Below are positions 33,273 through 41,306 of a stretch of 64,000 bases of DNA, one piece after another. Position numbers and translations under genes: made by a program. Each line of letters begins with the position of its first letter. Positions within the stretch are counted from its first letter, which is position 1. The notes under the pieces are model-generated. The model worked only from the letters and a program-made list of their open reading frames with translations. It had not been told where the DNA came from and made no database searches. The DNA lies in the NCBI GenBank assembly GCA_040756735.1, contig JBFLYC010000001.1, positions 124,001 through 188,000 of the forward strand, written 5' to 3'. This DNA comes from JBFLYC01 sp040756735. Its GTDB lineage: Bacteria > Bacillota > DSM-16504 > Desulfitibacterales > Desulfitibacteraceae.

Positions 33273-34463
33273 CTACCTCATCATTACAGTTACATTACCC
33301 AAGGCAATAATTATACTTACAGCAATGAAAAACATTAATGCAACTGCTGCAACTGCAGCAAAAACAAGGTTAATACATTTTCCCATGGTTTGTAAGGCTT
33401 CACCAATTTGACTATCTCCAAAAGGTTGCACTAATGCCCCGGCAAGTTTATAAATTATTCCTAAAACTAGTATTTCAATCATAGGAAAAATAGAAATTAC
33501 TATTATCACCACTACTCCAAATAATCCAATAGCATTTGTTAATAACAATGAAGTACCAACCAGCGCCTCTAATGCATCAGCGAGCATTCCCCCCACAACT
33601 GGAATAAAAGAACCTGCAAGAAATTTTGCTGTTCTAAGGGTTAAACTATCCGCAACTATACCAGTCACTCCCTGAAAACCCAATGCCCCAACAAACAATG
33701 TCATACAGAGCATCATAATACCCATGGTGACATCTTTTATAAGGGAGGCTAATTGATTCACCCTAAATTTTTCAGATATGTGGCTGACGATGCTTAAGGC
33801 AGCATAAAAATAAAGAAGTGGGAACACTAGAGTCTTAATTATAGTTGTTATAACAGCAAGAGCCACCATCATAAAAGGATGTATAAAAGCAGCAGTACTA
33901 AAGCCTCCCAACGCTGCAACCATTGTGAGTAATATAGGTATTAAGGCCTGTACAAATGTAACCATTTGTTCAATTGTATTTTTGCCCATGTTGATTGCCA
34001 AAGTGAAAGAACTTATCGCTAATGTTATCAATACAAGGTAAGTTACTCCATAAGCCAGCTTTCCAACTGCACTGCCATGGAATGACGATTGCAAGTTGTG
34101 AAGAACTGCACATATTATGGCTAAAACTATTAGTTTACCTAATAAAGCAGAATGCGTCATAAATTCTTTAAATATAAATTTTAAGATACTTGAGAAAATG
34201 TCACCTATATTTAACCTGAGGCCACCTTCCTTAATGCTGTCAATTATTTTTTCCATGGATATTTCATTTGTAAAAGTACTTAGCTCATGATCAATTTGGG
34301 AAATAAATCTTTCAATTTCAGTAAGGTCAAGCTTTCCGAGCTGATCATTTATTATTTCATCTACATCATAACTATTTTCCACATCGGTTTGTGCCAATAA
34401 GGAACTTGGGAATACAGTTAATGCGGCTATAATTAATAAAATAATGGTGATGTCCTTTTTCAT
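33273..34463 (-). CDS. spoIIIAE: Stage III sporulation protein AE
   Basis: This is a 396-residue polytopic protein, with a signal sequence (IILLIIAALTVFPSSLLAQ), an extracytoplasmic acidic region (DVDEIINDQLGKLDLTEIERFISQ), then about eight helices. Typical SpoIIIAE segments are LIVLAIICAVLHNLQSSFHGSAVGKLAYGVTYLVL and FIPVVGGMLADALEALVGTSLLL. The ATG at 34463 has GAGGTG and replaces an earlier in-frame start. It is a membrane core of the SpoIIIA channel. Confidence 0.95.
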   Translation of the reverse strand: MKKDITIILLIIAALTVFPSSLLAQTDVENSYDVDEIINDQLGKLDLTEIERFISQIDHELSTFTNEISMEKIIDSIKEGGLRLNIGDIFSSILKFIFKEFMTHSALLGKLIVLAIICAVLHNLQSSFHGSAVGKLAYGVTYLVLITLAISSFTLAINMGKNTIEQMVTFVQALIPILLTMVAALGGFSTAAFIHPFMMVALAVITTIIKTLVFPLLYFYAALSIVSHISEKFRVNQLASLIKDVTMGIMMLCMTLFVGALGFQGVTGIVADSLTLRTAKFLAGSFIPVVGGMLADALEALVGTSLLLTNAIGLFGVVVIIVISIFPMIEILVLGIIYKLAGALVQPFGDSQIGEALQTMGKCINLVFAAVAAVALMFFIAVSIIIALGNVTVMMR

Positions 34464-34473
34464 TACAAACACC

Positions 34474-34863
34474 TCATGGCAGCAATCTGATAATTGCTTC
34501 TAATATAGCTGCAAATATAGGTATAGCTAGAACCATGATTAATATTTTTGCAGCAAATTCTATTTTACTTGCTATTGCACCTTCTCCTGCATCTTTACAT
34601 ACCTGTACTCCAAACTCAGCTATGTATGCTATGCCAATGATTTTAAGAATAGTAGCCAAATAAAACTGATTTACATTTGCCCTGTCAGCAAGTTGCTGAA
34701 GTATATCAATGATTGCCCCTATCTTAGTAAGCATTGATAGAAAAATGATTGCTCCAACAACTACACCTAACAACATGGCAGCTACAGGAAAATTAGCTTG
34801 TTTCACAACAAGAATAATGATGGTAGCCAAAAGACCCAATCCAACAATTTGAACTATTTCCAC
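34474..34863 (-). CDS. spoIIIAD: Stage III sporulation protein AD
   Basis: This 129-residue protein has four membrane segments; the pattern GIAYIAEFGVQVCKDAGEGAIASKIEFAAKILIMVLAIPIF is diagnostic of SpoIIIAD. The GTG start follows GGTGG at 7 nt. It lies 10 nt before spoIIIAE. Confidence 0.95.
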   Translation of the reverse strand: MEIVQIVGLGLLATIIILVVKQANFPVAAMLLGVVVGAIIFLSMLTKIGAIIDILQQLADRANVNQFYLATILKIIGIAYIAEFGVQVCKDAGEGAIASKIEFAAKILIMVLAIPIFAAILEAIIRLLP

Positions 34864-34880
34864 TTATCAGCCACCACCCA

Positions 34881-35081
34881 TTAATATAATTGAAATACTG
34901 ACCTCACTGTAGAGATAAGCTCTAGTATTATTGGAATAACCCACAAGAGAGCAATAGTTACCCCGGTAAGTAAGGTTAACTGCGCATATTCTTCACGTCC
35001 GGCTTGTTTTAGAAAGGTATTAATAATTGTAATTACCAATGCTAGTCCAGCTAATTTGAATATTAATTCCATACTTCCCAT
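34881..35081 (-). CDS. spoIIIAC: Stage III sporulation protein AC
   Basis: This is a 66-residue two-helix membrane protein (LIFKLAGLALVITIINTFLKQAGREEYAQLTLLTGVTIALLWV), which matches SpoIIIAC in length and in the QAGREEYAQ loop. GGGGGAA precedes the ATG at 7 nt. Confidence 0.95.
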   Translation of the reverse strand: MGSMELIFKLAGLALVITIINTFLKQAGREEYAQLTLLTGVTIALLWVIPIILELISTVRSVFQLY

Positions 35082-35096
35082 TTGGCTGTTCCCCCG

Positions 35097-35615
35097 TTAT
35101 ATTAATATCAACGATAACGCCAAACCTATCAATACACCTAGAGTTTGATAAATTTTCGCGTGTCTTTGTCTTTCATCCTCTGCGTTTATTTCAATGATTT
35201 TTAACTGTTCTTGAACAAATCGAAGGTTTTTCAATTGTTCTTCACGATCTGATATTCCTAAGCCTGAGCCAAAATCAGCTAGAATTTCCAATTCTTCATC
35301 CTTAAGTGAACTGTCAACCTTTAATTTATTCAAAGCGTCTCTCCAGATAAGTTCCATAGTCTTTCCTGTATTTTTTGAGAGGGTATCAGCAGAATAGTCG
35401 TACAAAATACTTATTGGATTTACAAGCTTTGAACCAACTTTTCTTAATGCTTCTGGGAGAAGATTCATTGAATAAGCAATTTCCGTTTCTAACATCTTTA
35501 AGGATGTCCTCAGTTTTCGAACCTGATATACCCTTGCATTATATTGTTTTGCGAAACTGTAACCGATAACGCTACATGATACAATAATTGTTATTGCTCC
35601 CAGTATTTTTAACAC
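35097..35615 (-). CDS. spoIIIAB: Stage III sporulation protein AB
   Basis: This 172-residue protein resembles GspF-type inner membrane proteins. It has an N-terminal helix (ILGAITIIVSCSVIGYSFA), the family motif RKLRTSLKMLETEIAYSMNLLPEAL and a C-terminal helix (IYQTLGVLIGLALSLIL). The frame begins 12 codons earlier, but GTG at 35615 lies 8 nt after GGAGG and gives the standard N-terminus. Confidence 0.94.
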   Translation of the reverse strand: MLKILGAITIIVSCSVIGYSFAKQYNARVYQVRKLRTSLKMLETEIAYSMNLLPEALRKVGSKLVNPISILYDYSADTLSKNTGKTMELIWRDALNKLKVDSSLKDEELEILADFGSGLGISDREEQLKNLRFVQEQLKIIEINAEDERQRHAKIYQTLGVLIGLALSLILI

Positions 35616-35654
35616 ATAAAGCCCCTCCATCAAACCCTTTATAGAAAACAATTA

Positions 35655-36680
35655 CTAATTGCATTTCCCTCCTTTATAATTTGTTGTTTGAGCACTATCA
35701 TGAACAATCTGTTTTATCCATGGACCTGAACCATACTTATTAAGAATAATAAACCTTTCAAAAATTTTCATGTTTAAAAGGTCTTTCATTACTGGTCTTT
35801 TATATAGATGGTCAAGGTCATCACCATGAACACTAGCTATAAACTTTATTCCTGCATTAATAACTTGCCTGGTTGCTTCCACATCTCTGGGTGTACCTAG
35901 CTCATCCGTTACTATCACATCTGGTCCCATTGATCTGATTAACATGATCATGCCTTGGTCTTTGGGGCACCTATCAAGAATATCTGTTCTTGGTCCCACA
36001 TCTAATTGGGGTTCACCATGGTAGCATGCTGCAATTTCTGATCTCTCATCTATTAAACCTACATGCATTGGAGGTAGATAAGGATTATTATTACCACTGC
36101 TAATGGTACGTACGATATCTCTCAGTAAAGTGGTCTTTCCACACCGTGGCGGTGAAATGATTAAAGTATGTCTTAAGCAGTTTTCAGATCTATTAATTAT
36201 ATGAGGCATAACTTCTTTTGAACACCCTACCGCTTCTTTCGCAATCCTAATATTAATACTGGCAATATTTTTCTGAGTTTTTACCGCGCCCTTTTCTAAA
36301 ACTGCTTCTCCTACAAAGCCAACTCGATGCCCGCCTTTTATTGTTATGAAGCCATTTTGGAACTCCTTTTCCAAAGCATACATGGAGCTTTGACTTAGAA
36401 TCCCTACTAAATTATCAAAAAGTATACTAGAAACAGTGAAAGCTTCGCTAAGTTTATAAACCTGATCACCATAATGATTAAAAAACATCTCTGAATGTGA
36501 AAGCCTTAGCATTAGCGGTTTATTTTTTCTGATTCTGATTTCCTCAATATCTTTAGTATTTTGCCATGCCTTTACAAGGATTTCTTTTAGTGGTGTTGGA
36601 ATAACATCTATTATTTCTTTGGGTGGAAATGATATCGTTTTTTTTTCATGATCATGATGATTTCTAATAACTATTCCCAA
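35655..36680 (-). CDS. spoIIIAA: Stage III sporulation protein AA (ATPase)
   Basis: This 341-residue secretion-type ATPase powers the SpoIIIA channel. Walker A is IISPPRCGKTTLLRDIVRTI (about residue 175); GLIDERSEIAACYHGEPQLDVGPRTDILD and Walker B MGPDVIVTDELGTPRDVEA follow. The start is TTG, 7 nt after AGGAGGT. A palindromic repeat is inserted between this SD and the candidate promoter. Confidence 0.96.
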   Translation of the reverse strand: MGIVIRNHHDHEKKTISFPPKEIIDVIPTPLKEILVKAWQNTKDIEEIRIRKNKPLMLRLSHSEMFFNHYGDQVYKLSEAFTVSSILFDNLVGILSQSSMYALEKEFQNGFITIKGGHRVGFVGEAVLEKGAVKTQKNIASINIRIAKEAVGCSKEVMPHIINRSENCLRHTLIISPPRCGKTTLLRDIVRTISSGNNNPYLPPMHVGLIDERSEIAACYHGEPQLDVGPRTDILDRCPKDQGMIMLIRSMGPDVIVTDELGTPRDVEATRQVINAGIKFIASVHGDDLDHLYKRPVMKDLLNMKIFERFIILNKYGSGPWIKQIVHDSAQTTNYKGGKCN

Positions 36681-36704
36681 ACTTGTTACCTCCTAATTTA
36701 TGGT

Positions 36705-36811
36705 AAGGGGACACACCTCATTGCAAGATGTACGATGCCGGAGGCAGGAAGCAGGGTTGTTTCTTGCCTCTTGCTTCATACTTCTTGCCTCTTGAATAGA
36801 GGAATGTCCCC
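36705..36811. repeat. Long copy of the GGGGACACACCTC...GAGGAATGTCCCC repeat
   Basis: This 107-nt element begins AAGGGGACACACCTC and ends AGAGGAATGTCCCC. The interior contains GAGGCAGGAAGCAGG, which can pair with the downstream CTTGCCTC, and the sequence TTCTTGCCTCTTG twice in direct repeat (36761-36773 and 36782-36794). The whole element can fold into an imperfect long hairpin, like a REP-type or miniature non-autonomous element. It lies in the leader of spoIIIA. Confidence 0.75.
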
Positions 36812-36887
36812 AATATAATGGATATTATGGACTTACCAAATTTATGCAACAAAACTATCTTGTTACTTTTTTATTGTTTCATTAATT

Positions 36888-36918
36888 CCTGTATCTAACT
36901 TGACAAATTAATATATGA
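36888..36918 (-). promoter_or_regulatory. Candidate sigma-E promoter of spoIIIA
   Basis: On the minus strand TCATATA, 16 nt, GATACAGG. The -35 fits the sigma-E consensus (kmATAtw), and the -10 shares ATACA with CATACAnT. The spacing is 1 nt longer than usual. The spacer contains TTTGTCAAG, close to an 0A box. It overlaps the divergent rubredoxin promoter. Confidence 0.4.
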
Positions 36919-36927
36919 CCATAAAAT
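36900..36927 (+). promoter_or_regulatory. Sigma-A promoter of rubredoxin
   Basis: Perfect -35 TTGACA, 16 nt, -10 TAAAAT, about 40 nt before the rubredoxin ATG. Confidence 0.65.
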
Positions 36928-36967
36928 AAAAAGTAAAAGAATATTTTATACGAAGGGAGTTTTTAAA

Positions 36968-37135
36968 ATGGATAAATGGGAATGTGTAATATGCGGGTAT
37001 ATATATGATCCGCAATTAGGGGATCTGGACAACGATGTTGAACCAGGTACAGCATTTGAAGAACTGCCTCCTGACTGGGTTTGTCCAGAATGTGGTGCAG
37101 AAAAAGATGATTTTGATCGGCTCCTGGAGGAATAA
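36968..37135 (+). CDS. rub: Rubredoxin
   Basis: This 55-codon plus-strand gene encodes a classic rubredoxin: MDKWECVICGYIYDPQLGD at the start and PPDWVCPECGAEKDDF near the end give the two CxxCG iron knuckles. Length is typical of the family (52-56). GAAGGGAG precedes the ATG and a TTGACA/TAAAAT promoter lies upstream. Rubredoxin carries single electrons, often to oxygen- or superoxide-detoxifying enzymes in anaerobes. It is the only full-confidence gene on this strand, placed between spoIIIA and the CD1247-like gene. Confidence 0.97.
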   Translation: MDKWECVICGYIYDPQLGDLDNDVEPGTAFEELPPDWVCPECGAEKDDFDRLLEE

Positions 37136-37230
37136 ATCAAATTATTATTGTAACAATGAAAGGGGAACACATCCCTTTAAAGTCTTGCTCCAGGGTTGGC
37201 GGAATATTCCTAACCTACATGAATAAGTAA

Positions 37231-37254
37231 AGGGCTATCTGAATAGACAGCCCT
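37231..37254. terminator. Hairpin terminator between convergent rubredoxin and CD1247-like gene
   Basis: AGGGCTATCT-GAAT-AGACAGCCCT forms a stem with one mismatch. It is followed on the plus strand by TTGTATTATTTT. The minus side has a weaker TTACTT, so it mainly ends rubredoxin and perhaps serves both convergent genes. Confidence 0.65.
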
Positions 37255-37274
37255 TTGTATTATTTTGGGACGTT

Positions 37275-37742
37275 TTATAAGTCTTCATTATTATCTTCTT
37301 TATCCTCTTTTTTTGCACCTTGTTCAGTATACTCCTCATCATTAATAAAGACCACTGCATCACAATTTGGACAGGTCACTTCAATAAGGTCCTCATCATC
37401 CAGAATATCCGCTTCAAAACAAACTGTATCACCGCAGTCAGGACAAACAACCTCAACATAATCTTCATCTGGATCAAAATCTTCATTTTCATCATCTTCA
37501 TAATCATCACAGTTGTGGCCTTCATATACTTCATCTTCTAACTTATACAAATCTTCGTCAATGTCATCTAAATATTCTTCCATTTCACCTTGTGCTACCT
37601 GGAGTTCGTGAATATCTTCAGCCATATCAACAAGAATTTCAGTAATGACTTCAAATACCCTTCCCTCTTTGCTATCCTTTTTAATGTCCAACCCCTCAAT
37701 TAAACCTTTTAAAAAACTAACCTTTTGTCTAATATCAACCAT
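37275..37742 (-). CDS. CD1247-type acidic zinc-ribbon protein
   Basis: The 155-residue product has an N-terminal helical domain (RQKVSFLKGLIEGLDIKKDSKEGRVFEVITEILVDMAEDIHELQ) typical of clostridial CD1247-like proteins. A very acidic linker follows and then a zinc ribbon VVCPDCGDTVCFEADILDDEDLIEVTCPNCDAVV with CxxC pairs. The tail is again acidic. Function is unknown; the gene is regularly found between efp and spoIIIAA in Clostridia. GGAGGTG precedes the ATG. Confidence 0.8.
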   Translation of the reverse strand: MVDIRQKVSFLKGLIEGLDIKKDSKEGRVFEVITEILVDMAEDIHELQVAQGEMEEYLDDIDEDLYKLEDEVYEGHNCDDYEDDENEDFDPDEDYVEVVCPDCGDTVCFEADILDDEDLIEVTCPNCDAVVFINDEEYTEQGAKKEDKEDNNEDL

Positions 37743-37767
37743 CTTAATAACACCTCCATGTTTTTTA

Positions 37768-38325
37768 TTACGCCCTTTCTATGTACTCACCAGTCCTAGT
37801 ATCTATCCTTAGAACATCACCCTGTTCAACAAACAACGGTACTTGTACTGTAGCTCCAGTTTCTAAAATGGCATTTTTTGTTGCCCCTGTTGCAGTATCA
37901 CCTTTTATACCAGGCTCTGTCTCAATGACTTTTAATTCCACATGGTTTGGCAACTCGACTCCAATAACTTCTGTACCATACATCAAAATATTAAGCTGCA
38001 TGTTATCTTTTAAATATTTATCCCTACCGTCAAAGTGACGTTTTTGCAGGTACAATTGTTCATATGTCTCATTATCCATAGCAACATAGTTTTCACCATC
38101 ATAATATAGGTATTCCATGGTTTTGCGTTCAATATGTGCCTTAGCCACTTTTTCCCCAGCCCTAAAAGTTTGTTCAACAACAGCTCCAGTTCTAATGTTC
38201 CTCAGTTTTGAACGAACAAAAGCTGCACCTTTGCCAGGTTTAACATGCTGAAATTCTATTACAGTAAATATCTCACCATTAAATTCTATAGTTAAGCCAG
38301 TTTTAAATTCATTAGTAGATATCAA
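37768..38325 (-). CDS. efp: Elongation factor P
   Basis: This 185-residue protein rescues ribosomes stalled at polyproline. It has the three OB-like beta domains. The tip lysine lies in HVKPGKGAAFVRSKLRN, and the C-terminal signature is GATVQVPLFVEQGDVLRIDTRTGEYIERA. The start is TTG after GGGGGAG. It follows the M24 aminopeptidase gene, the usual Firmicute pepP-efp pair. Confidence 0.97.
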   Translation of the reverse strand: MISTNEFKTGLTIEFNGEIFTVIEFQHVKPGKGAAFVRSKLRNIRTGAVVEQTFRAGEKVAKAHIERKTMEYLYYDGENYVAMDNETYEQLYLQKRHFDGRDKYLKDNMQLNILMYGTEVIGVELPNHVELKVIETEPGIKGDTATGATKNAILETGATVQVPLFVEQGDVLRIDTRTGEYIERA

Positions 38326-38366
38326 TTTTACTCCCCCTGTTGAATAATTTTAAAAGCTATTAATGT

Positions 38367-39434
38367 TTAAATAATTACCAGTTGTTTATTCGATTTTGTA
38401 AAAACCTCTGCACTATCCTTATTGATCAAGGCCATATCTTCAATTCTCACTCCTCCCAATCCCGGTACATATACCCCAGGCTCTATTGTAACCACCATTC
38501 CTGTTTTCAAGATAGTATCATCTCTTTGGGCTAACTTCGGATCCTCGTGAATCTCTAATCCAAGTCCATGTCCAAGTGAATGGCCAAAATATTCTCCGAA
38601 TCCGCCGTTATTAATTAAATCCCTGGCTAAACTGTCTGCTTGCTGGCATGTCATTCCTGAACATATATTTTGCAGTGCATATTCTTGTGATTCTAATACC
38701 AGGTTGTACACTTTTCGCTGCCAATCATTAATCTTACCTAAAATAATAGTTCTGGTCATATCAGAACAATAACCATCAACGACAGCACCAAAGTCAATTG
38801 TAACCATCTCACCATAATTTAGTTTCTTTGTCGTCGCAACACCATGAGGCATAGCTCCCCTAAGACCTGATGCAACAACAAATTCAAATGATTTATCTTC
38901 AGCTCCATTTTTCTTTAAATAAAATTCCAACTCCAAAGCAAGATCTTTTTCTGTAATACCAGGCTTAATTAGCTGGATGATATGATTATATGCCTCATCT
39001 AGCAAACTAGCCGCCTTTTTTATAATGTTTATTTCTGTTTGGTCCTTAACCATTCTTAAACTTTTTATCTCTTGTGAAAATGGTATTAAAACTGTTGAAC
39101 TTAAAACATGCATGTATTCTTCATAAGTTTTAACTACAATGTAGTCTTCCTCAAAACCAAGACTTCTAATATGATCATTTACTATGAGTTCATTGATAAT
39201 AGTTGAATACTTCTTTCCTGCATCAATTACTGTATAGTTGGAACACTGTTCCTTAGCTTGCTCTAGATACCGAAAATCTGTTATTAAATAGTTGTAATCC
39301 CCGGTAATAAGCAATTGTGCCGAGCTTCCAGTAAAACCGCTAAAGTATCTAATATTTTGCGGTTTGGATATCAGAATTGCATCAATTCCTTTTTGAATTA
39401 ATTGACTCCTTAATTTGTTTAATCTTTCAAACAT
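38367..39434 (-). CDS. pepP: M24 aminopeptidase P-type (Xaa-Pro dipeptidase)
   Basis: This 355-residue dinuclear metallopeptidase has a creatinase-like N-terminal domain (1-125). The catalytic domain carries the metal ligands in VTIDFGAVVDGYCSDMTRT (two Asp), FGHSLGHGLGLEIHE (His), VVTIEPGVYVPGLGG (Glu) and VRIEDMALI (Glu). It cleaves N-terminal residues before proline. AAGGGG precedes the ATG. It lies between aroQ (gap of 1 nt) and efp. Confidence 0.95.
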   Translation of the reverse strand: MFERLNKLRSQLIQKGIDAILISKPQNIRYFSGFTGSSAQLLITGDYNYLITDFRYLEQAKEQCSNYTVIDAGKKYSTIINELIVNDHIRSLGFEEDYIVVKTYEEYMHVLSSTVLIPFSQEIKSLRMVKDQTEINIIKKAASLLDEAYNHIIQLIKPGITEKDLALELEFYLKKNGAEDKSFEFVVASGLRGAMPHGVATTKKLNYGEMVTIDFGAVVDGYCSDMTRTIILGKINDWQRKVYNLVLESQEYALQNICSGMTCQQADSLARDLINNGGFGEYFGHSLGHGLGLEIHEDPKLAQRDDTILKTGMVVTIEPGVYVPGLGGVRIEDMALINKDSAEVFTKSNKQLVII

Positions 39435-39435
39435 A

Positions 39436-39879
39436 TTATTGCCCCTTATTGTAAAATATATCTTTTAAAGCATATAAACCTAAAACATATCCATAGGGCC
39501 CAAAACCACTTATTACGCCAGAAACAACCGGAGAAATAACTGATTTATGCCTAAATTCTTCTCTAGCATAAATGTTTGATAAGTGAACTTCAGCAATCGG
39601 AATTTTTAATATTTCAAGGGCATCGCGGATAGCTATACTGTAATGTCCAAAAGCCCCCGGATTAATAATAATTCCATCCCATGAGCTACCAACTTTTTGT
39701 ATTGTATCAATTAATTCCCCTTCACTGTTTGACTGAAAAAAACTTACTTCTATCCCAATCTTATCAGCTGTATTCTTTATTTCTGAATTGATTTGTTCTA
39801 GGGTCTGTGATCCATAGATGGATTTCGGTCTAAGGCCTAGCATGTTAATATTTGGACCATTAACAATCAATACTTTCAT
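39436..39879 (-). CDS. aroQ: 3-dehydroquinate dehydratase, type II
   Basis: This 147-residue enzyme performs the third shikimate step. Characteristic segments are IVNGPNINMLGLRPKSIYG with the catalytic Tyr, NPGAFGHYSIAIRDAL with the catalytic His, and PIAEVHLSNIYAREEFRHKSVIS. The open frame extends eight codons further, but the ATG at 39879 follows AGGTGG. It is separated from aroE, aroK and aroB by the pilus and tldD/pmbA genes on the same strand. Confidence 0.96.
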   Translation of the reverse strand: MKVLIVNGPNINMLGLRPKSIYGSQTLEQINSEIKNTADKIGIEVSFFQSNSEGELIDTIQKVGSSWDGIIINPGAFGHYSIAIRDALEILKIPIAEVHLSNIYAREEFRHKSVISPVVSGVISGFGPYGYVLGLYALKDIFYNKGQ

Positions 39880-39902
39880 TTTTTCCACCTCAGTGTGAAT
39901 CA

Positions 39903-41246
39903 TTAACTTCCGCTAATCGTCATCTCTTCAATTCGAACAGATGGTGCGCCTTTACCTAAAAAAAACGTCAAATTATCCGCTACTCCATTGATAGATTTTA
40001 AAAGGCTTAATAAATTACCAGCAATTGCTATACCACGTACCGGTCCTTTTAATTCTCCTCTTTCGATCCAAATTCCTGCAGCGCCCACAGAAAAATCACC
40101 AGAAATAGGATTTGCTGTATGCATGCCCATCACATCAGTGACATAAAGCCCCTTTTCAACACCATTAAATAAATCTTCCTTAGTGAAAGGTCCTTTATCG
40201 AAATAAAAATTAGTAGTATTTATTTCTGGGGTAGACTTAAAAGAATCTCTAACTCCATTGCCTGTTGAATTGGTTCCCTCTTTTGAGGCTGTATATGTAT
40301 TATGCAGATAACCCAGTAATGTTCCTTTATTGATTAATACAGTTCTTTGTGTAGGTACCCCTTCTCCATCAAAAGGTGCAGATGCTATTCCTCCATCAAG
40401 GGCTCCGTCATCTACAAGGGTAATATCCACTGATGCAACTGTCTCTCCTACTTTTCCTGCAAAAATAGATCTTCCTTTTTGAACAGCTTCTGCTGAAAGT
40501 GAAGGAGCTAAAACACCTAAAAAGCTAGTAACAATGTATGGATCAAAAATTACTGTAGCTCTTTGGGTTGGGACCTCTTTTGCTCCTAGCATTCTTATTG
40601 CTTTCTGAGCTGCTTCCTTGCCAATTATTTGAGGATCCAATTCCGAGATTTTTAATTTATATTGAAAGGAAAACCCAGTTTGGCTGTCCCCTTGGTCTTC
40701 TCCAACTAAAAAAGCATAACCTCCACAATATGAGCCTTCATAGTATGCCTGAATACCATTGGAATTAACTAAGGAAATAGAATACACAGAATCCTGATAT
40801 GTGCAATTTTCAATTATTGTAATGCGTGAGTCCTCAGCTTTGGCGCTTATTTCGATATCCTTTGCCAGCTGTATTTTATGATTCAGCTTTGTGGTTTCAA
40901 TTTCAGGATCGTAAATGGCTAACGATCTATAGGGCAAATTCTGCCTTGGAAGAACATTATGCTTGTTTTCTCCTGCAATTGCAGCATTAGCCACGGCTTT
41001 GTGAACAGTGTGGTCCACTGCTATTTTAGATAAATCTGTAGAAAAGGCATAACCCATTTTATTTGATTTCATGACTCTTATTCCCATACCAACAGTTTGG
41101 GCATTTTTCATGGTTTCAATCTGCCCATTGGCAACTTCAATAGATAAATCTTGTGAGTTAATTATGTAAACCTCAGCTGCATCTGCACCAATTCTTATTG
41201 CTTTTCCTATTACTTGTTCAGACTCTGCAAAGTAATTATTTTTCAT
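39903..41246 (-). CDS. pmbA: TldE/PmbA family metalloprotease subunit
   Basis: This 447-residue protein is the TldE/PmbA-type subunit: it shares the fold of TldD (VGMGIRVMKSNKMGYAFSTDLSK, TYTASKEGTNSTGNGVR) but lacks the HExxxH zinc motif. TldD/TldE heterodimers degrade unfolded or modified peptides. It lies immediately downstream of tldD with a 60-nt gap, so the two probably form the heterodimer. AGGGTG is 8 nt before the ATG. Confidence 0.92.
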   Translation of the reverse strand: MKNNYFAESEQVIGKAIRIGADAAEVYIINSQDLSIEVANGQIETMKNAQTVGMGIRVMKSNKMGYAFSTDLSKIAVDHTVHKAVANAAIAGENKHNVLPRQNLPYRSLAIYDPEIETTKLNHKIQLAKDIEISAKAEDSRITIIENCTYQDSVYSISLVNSNGIQAYYEGSYCGGYAFLVGEDQGDSQTGFSFQYKLKISELDPQIIGKEAAQKAIRMLGAKEVPTQRATVIFDPYIVTSFLGVLAPSLSAEAVQKGRSIFAGKVGETVASVDITLVDDGALDGGIASAPFDGEGVPTQRTVLINKGTLLGYLHNTYTASKEGTNSTGNGVRDSFKSTPEINTTNFYFDKGPFTKEDLFNGVEKGLYVTDVMGMHTANPISGDFSVGAAGIWIERGELKGPVRGIAIAGNLLSLLKSINGVADNLTFFLGKGAPSVRIEEMTISGS

Positions 41247-41306
41247 ATGCTACTGCACCCTTTATATCTTAAGAGGCAGTATGTTCACCCCTTTATAGAA
41301 AAATAT

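Noticed and set aside
36946..37170. Minus-strand frame of 74 codons opposite rubredoxin
   Set aside because: It is the shadow of the rubredoxin gene; its Ser-rich translation is an artefact of the antisense frame.
37150..37190. GGGGAACACATCCCTTTAAAG as a fourth full copy of the dispersed repeat
   Set aside because: Only the left end is similar and the right end is not recognisable, so it is mentioned as a possible degenerate copy rather than annotated.
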